Shown here: piece by piece, positions 26,567 to 28,901 of the stretch
Layout: each line of letters starts with the position of its first letter
How positions within the stretch are numbered: position 1 is the stretch's first letter
Source of the DNA: a virus
Strand: one strand, 5' to 3'
Length of the DNA stretch: 28,901 nucleotides
IMG/VR virus record: IMGVR_UViG_3300025108_000274
Location: 1 to 28,901 of that record
The notes under the pieces: model-generated
What the model was told of the DNA's origin: nothing
Databases searched by the model: none
Seen by the model: the letters and a program-made list of their open reading frames with translations, nothing else
Translations under genes and position numbers: made by a program

Positions 26567-26567
26567 T

Positions 26568-27233
26568 ATGAAATTTCCTACATTATGTGTTGATGATTTT
26601 TACAAAAACCCAAAACAAATAAGAGACTATGCTTTGTCTCTAAACTATAATAAAGATCTTGGAATATTTCCTGGTGAAAGAACAAAATATTTACATGAAA
26701 TAAATCCAGGATTATTTGAACAATTTTGTCATAAATTATTTTCTTTATTTTTTAATTTTTCTGCAGAAAATTGTAATTGGAAAGTAGAAACAAGATTTCA
26801 AAAAACTTATCAAATATCGGATGATCCTACCAGCGTATTAAATCGTGGGTGGGATCATCTAGATAGCAATGTGGTTGCTGCTGGTTTAATTTACTTAAAC
26901 AAAAAATCTACGTTAGATAGTGGAACTACTATAAGCAAATTAAAAACAGAAAAAGAAACATTTGATTATTCTAAAAGAGACAAAATGTATCAATCTCGTG
27001 ATGTAAATTTAGAGGAATATAAAAAATCTATTGAGTTGCATAAAACATATTTTGAAGACACTATAGAATTTAAGAATGTTTTCAATAGAATGGTATGCTA
27101 TGATAGTTCACAGTGGCATAGAGAAACTAGTTTGTTTTACGAACACGAACCTAGACTTACACAGGTATTTTTTATTCATAATGTAGAATCAAATACTTTT
27201 CCCATTGAACGTTGTATGTCTTATGAGTTATGA
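26568..27233 (+). CDS. 2OG-Fe(II) dioxygenase-like protein, DUF6445-type (221 aa)
   Basis: Opening 'VDDFYKNPKQIRDYALSL' and the core 'GWDHLDSNVVAAGLIYLN' resemble DUF6445-like proteins of the 2-oxoglutarate/Fe(II) dioxygenase superfamily. Candidate iron ligands are H97 and D99 (an HxD motif in 'DHLDS') and H184 in 'SSQWHRE'; R196 in 'EPRLTQVFFI' is placed to bind 2-oxoglutarate. The complete triad suggests an active oxygenase, probably a hydroxylase acting on protein, sugar or a small molecule; the substrate is unknown. The gene starts one base after its upstream neighbour and overlaps the next by ATGA, so all three are probably co-translated. Confidence 0.65.
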   Translation: MKFPTLCVDDFYKNPKQIRDYALSLNYNKDLGIFPGERTKYLHEINPGLFEQFCHKLFSLFFNFSAENCNWKVETRFQKTYQISDDPTSVLNRGWDHLDSNVVAAGLIYLNKKSTLDSGTTISKLKTEKETFDYSKRDKMYQSRDVNLEEYKKSIELHKTYFEDTIEFKNVFNRMVCYDSSQWHRETSLFYEHEPRLTQVFFIHNVESNTFPIERCMSYEL

Positions 27234-27832
27234 TTTTAGATATTCCATCTGTCCCAATTGGTGTTTACGAAAATAACAATCAAGAAGAACATAGTTACTT
27301 CATCAATAAAATTGAGTACGAAGCACTCACAGAATGGGGACAAAGAAGTTGCAATAAATTTGTTCTAGATAAAACAAATTTAAAAATTTGGATTGAGTCT
27401 AAAATTCAGGACTATGCTAAATTATGTTTGGCAACTAATCAAAAATTATCGATAACACAAAGTTGGACATTAAAAAACGAAAACAGAGCATCCAAACTTT
27501 TTAAACATACGCATCCAAATTCAATTATTAGTGGAGCATATTATTTAAAATGCAGTGATCGATCATCACACTTAAAAATAGAAGCACAAAATTGTTTTAC
27601 TCCAGAAAGAATTACATGGGATAAAGACCAAAGTTTGTTTAAAGATCAACCATGGTTGTGGCAGTATTTTTCTTACCCTCCTAAGATTGGAAGACTTTAT
27701 CTTTTTCCTTCAAACTTAACTCACTATGTTGATCCAGAAATAGATAATGACACCCGATGTGTTTTATCCTTTAATACATGGTTTAATGATCCAATTGGAA
27801 ATGTAGAGAGTTTAACATTTCTAGGCATTTAA
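27230..27832 (+). CDS. Putative 2OG-Fe(II) oxygenase, PF13759/TIGR02466-like (200 aa)
   Basis: The core 'FKHTHPNSIISGAYYL' followed by 'GRLYLFPSNLTHYVDPEI' and 'TRCVLSFNTWF' fits the putative 2OG-Fe(II) oxygenase family common in marine cyanophages. Candidate metal-site residues are H93 and/or H95, possibly with N97, plus H165. R176 would contact 2-oxoglutarate. The first motif is HxHxN rather than HxD, so the exact ligand set is uncertain. The length is close to that usual for the family. Start ATG 27230 overlaps the TGA of the previous gene. It differs in sequence and motif from that neighbour, so the two are not simple duplicates. Confidence 0.7.
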   Translation: MILDIPSVPIGVYENNNQEEHSYFINKIEYEALTEWGQRSCNKFVLDKTNLKIWIESKIQDYAKLCLATNQKLSITQSWTLKNENRASKLFKHTHPNSIISGAYYLKCSDRSSHLKIEAQNCFTPERITWDKDQSLFKDQPWLWQYFSYPPKIGRLYLFPSNLTHYVDPEIDNDTRCVLSFNTWFNDPIGNVESLTFLGI

Positions 27833-27839
27833 TATCGAT

Positions 27840-27847
27840 ACTAAATA
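27840..27847 (+). promoter_or_regulatory. Putative late promoter box (ACTAAATA)
   Basis: ACTAAATA lies eight bases after the stop of the second oxygenase gene and ends 28 bases before the ATG of the 65-residue coiled-coil gene. Confidence 0.5.
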
Positions 27848-27875
27848 AACATATACACAATTACATGTGATAACC

Positions 27876-28073
27876 ATGGATCCTACACAACTTAAGTCCA
27901 ATTTTGAAGAGCAGATTGCTACAACCGAAAAGCAAATTGCGGAACTAGAAGAAAACCTAACCAAGGCAAGAGAGTATAAGATTAAACTCCAAGGTGGTCT
28001 TGAAACTCTAGGTCTTCTAGAAGACAAACCTGAGGAAGCAGCAGAAGCAGCACCCACAGAAGTAGTAGAATAA
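27876..28073 (+). CDS. Small coiled-coil protein upstream of the neck gene (65 aa)
   Basis: ATG 27876 is preferred over an in-frame GTG nine bases upstream, because it gives 'MDPTQLKSNFEEQ', the type of N-terminus I recall for small proteins before gp13 in T4-like cyanophages. Residues 5-50 are strongly heptad-like ('TTEKQIAELEENLTKAREY'), and the tail is acidic and Ala/Glu/Pro-rich (KPEEAAEAAPTEVVE). There is no signal peptide or membrane segment. The function is unknown; a small assembly or scaffold partner is possible. It is flanked by its own promoter-like box and a terminator, so it may be transcribed as a single-gene unit. Confidence 0.75.
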   Translation: MDPTQLKSNFEEQIATTEKQIAELEENLTKAREYKIKLQGGLETLGLLEDKPEEAAEAAPTEVVE

Positions 28074-28080
28074 CTCTCAG

Positions 28081-28115
28081 ATCCCTTCTTCCTAAATAGG
28101 TAAGAAGGGATTTTT
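28081..28115 (+). terminator. Intrinsic terminator with a promoter-like box in its loop
   Basis: A perfect 10-bp stem (ATCCCTTCTT at 28081-28090 with AAGAAGGGAT at 28102-28111) is followed directly by a T tract (28111-28115). The loop (28091-28101) contains CCTAAATAGG, whose CC/GG ends could extend the stem. It ends the message of the 65-residue gene and probably read-through from upstream. Confidence 0.85.
28091..28098 (+). promoter_or_regulatory. Putative late promoter box (CCTAAATA) inside the terminator loop
   Basis: CCTAAATA ends 24 bases before the ATG of the gp13-like gene, within the spacing range of the other boxes here (21-35). A transcript starting a few bases downstream would lack the left arm of the hairpin and so escape termination. 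Confidence 0.5.
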
Positions 28116-28122
28116 GTGTGTA

Positions 28123-28901
28123 ATGGCGTCTCCAAATTCAAGAGCTGATCTTATCACATATTGTAAGAGGCAACTTGGTGAGCCTGTATTACAAGTCAAC
28201 ATTGATGACGAACAAGTAAATAATGTTATTGATGACACGTATCAGTTCTTCCAAGAGAACTGCTACAACGGCATGGAAAGATGTTTCATGAGGCATGAAA
28301 TTACTGCCGATGACATAACTCGTTTCAATGGCAAATCAACAACATCATCTGGAACAACAAATTGGGAAGAGTCTACTAACTATATTCCTGTTCCAGATCA
28401 TGTAGTTGGTGTCAGTAAAGTTTTTGGTTTAGTCAGCAACTCAATTAGATCCAATCTCTTTGGTGTTGAGTATCAGATGTTCCTGAATGATCTATATGCA
28501 TTTGGGTCTCTTGATATTGTCAACTACTTTATGAACAAACAGTATCTAGAAACTCTAGATATGATTCTGAATAATGGTTCGTTCCAACAGTTCAGATATA
28601 CACAGCGTCGTGATCGTTTATATCTTGACATCAATAAAGCATTCCTCAAAGAAGATACCTATCTGGTAATTGAGGCACATAGGATGATTGATCCTACAGA
28701 TGCTACAGAGATGAATAATGATATGTTTGTCAAGAAATATGCCACTGCTCTTATGAAGAGACAGTGGGGTCAAAACTTGATTAAATATAACAACGTTCAA
28801 CTACCTGGCGGTATCACGCTTAATGGTAGAGAATTATATACAGACGCACTAGGCGAGATTGAGAAGATCGAAAGCGAAGTTCTCAGTAAGTACGCCATTC
28901 C
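28123..28901 (+). CDS. 13: Neck protein, T4 gp13-like, 3' partial
   Basis: ATG 28123 opens a frame that runs without a stop to the window end (259 full codons). The N-terminus 'MASPNSRADLITYCKRQLGE' and the following 'VNIDDEQVNNVIDDTYQFFQ' are characteristic of the neck protein gp13 of T4-like cyanophages. Later pieces such as 'YIPVPDHVVGVSKVFG' and 'QFRYTQRRDRLYLDI' are consistent with it. In T4, gp13 forms with gp14 the neck that seals the filled head and joins it to the tail. The gene normally precedes gp14 and gp15, which would lie beyond this window. It is separated from the upstream gene by a terminator and probably has its own late promoter. Confidence 0.85.
   Translation, partial: MASPNSRADLITYCKRQLGEPVLQVNIDDEQVNNVIDDTYQFFQENCYNGMERCFMRHEITADDITRFNGKSTTSSGTTNWEESTNYIPVPDHVVGVSKVFGLVSNSIRSNLFGVEYQMFLNDLYAFGSLDIVNYFMNKQYLETLDMILNNGSFQQFRYTQRRDRLYLDINKAFLKEDTYLVIEAHRMIDPTDATEMNNDMFVKKYATALMKRQWGQNLIKYNNVQLPGGITLNGRELYTDALGEIEKIESEVLSKYAI

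Noticed and set aside
27867-27869. GTG at 27867 as the start of the small coiled-coil gene
   Set aside because: An in-frame ATG nine bases downstream gives a more typical start (MDPTQLKSNF), and the three extra residues add nothing recognisable.
1-28901. tRNA genes, integrase or transposase genes, or metabolic host genes
   Set aside because: No cloverleaf-like sequence lies in the short gaps between genes, and none of the translated genes resembles a recombinase, transposase or photosynthesis protein.

Overview
The window looks like part of the late structural region of a T4-like marine myovirus, most probably a cyanophage infecting Prochlorococcus or Synechococcus. The strongest anchors are a neck protein of the T4 gp13 type at the right edge and a giant DUF4815-type virion protein at the left edge. 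Supporting signs are glycine-rich marine-phage adhesins, two 2OG-Fe(II) oxygenase-like genes beside them, uniform AT-rich composition, all genes on the + strand, very tight spacing, and (N)(C/A)TAAATA boxes resembling T4-like late promoters before most transcription units. The host is inferred from protein style only; no photosynthesis or other host-derived metabolic gene is visible.

Layout. Positions 1-8072 hold most of a giant virion protein whose start lies before the window. It is followed by a 68-residue coiled-coil protein (8082-8288), a 1613-residue modular fibre-like protein (8275-13116) and a 166-residue protein of unknown role (13118-13618). A second unit opens with a CTAAATA box and encodes a 3126-residue tail-fibre-like protein (13663-23043) with a predicted beta-helix, a duplicated helical block and classical phage fibre motifs. 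The next gene is a 284-residue adhesin candidate (23053-23907). Two tandem paralogous glycine-rich adhesin candidates follow (23935-24957 and 24982-26022), each with its own promoter-like box. A three-gene unit comes next: a 169-residue marine-phage protein and two different 2OG-Fe(II) dioxygenase-like proteins (26057-27832). A 65-residue coiled-coil protein (27876-28073) ends in a strong intrinsic terminator. The terminator loop carries another TAAATA box, placed to drive the gp13-like neck gene (28123 to the window end).

How the genes work together. About three quarters of the window encodes three giant proteins that probably build the baseplate-proximal fibre network. Smaller proteins downstream probably form interchangeable distal adhesins. 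The proteins share modules: a short 'G-x-I-x-FNT ... YNG-x-W' module occurs five times in four proteins, GxGY-type beta repeats occur in all three giants, and a W/Y-rich module is shared by two of them. This pattern suggests assembly by shuffling. No stretch longer than about 45 bases lies between genes.

The most interesting signals are two cupredoxin-like domains inside the 1613-residue fibre protein. The first has a complete His/Cys/His/Met type-1 copper ligand set with amicyanin-like spacing. The second is split by an inserted beta module and has a longer ligand loop. Also notable are a roughly 260-residue tandem duplication of a helical block within the beta-helix region of the 3126-residue protein, near-identical DNA patches in the two glycine-rich genes, and the terminator whose loop contains a promoter box.
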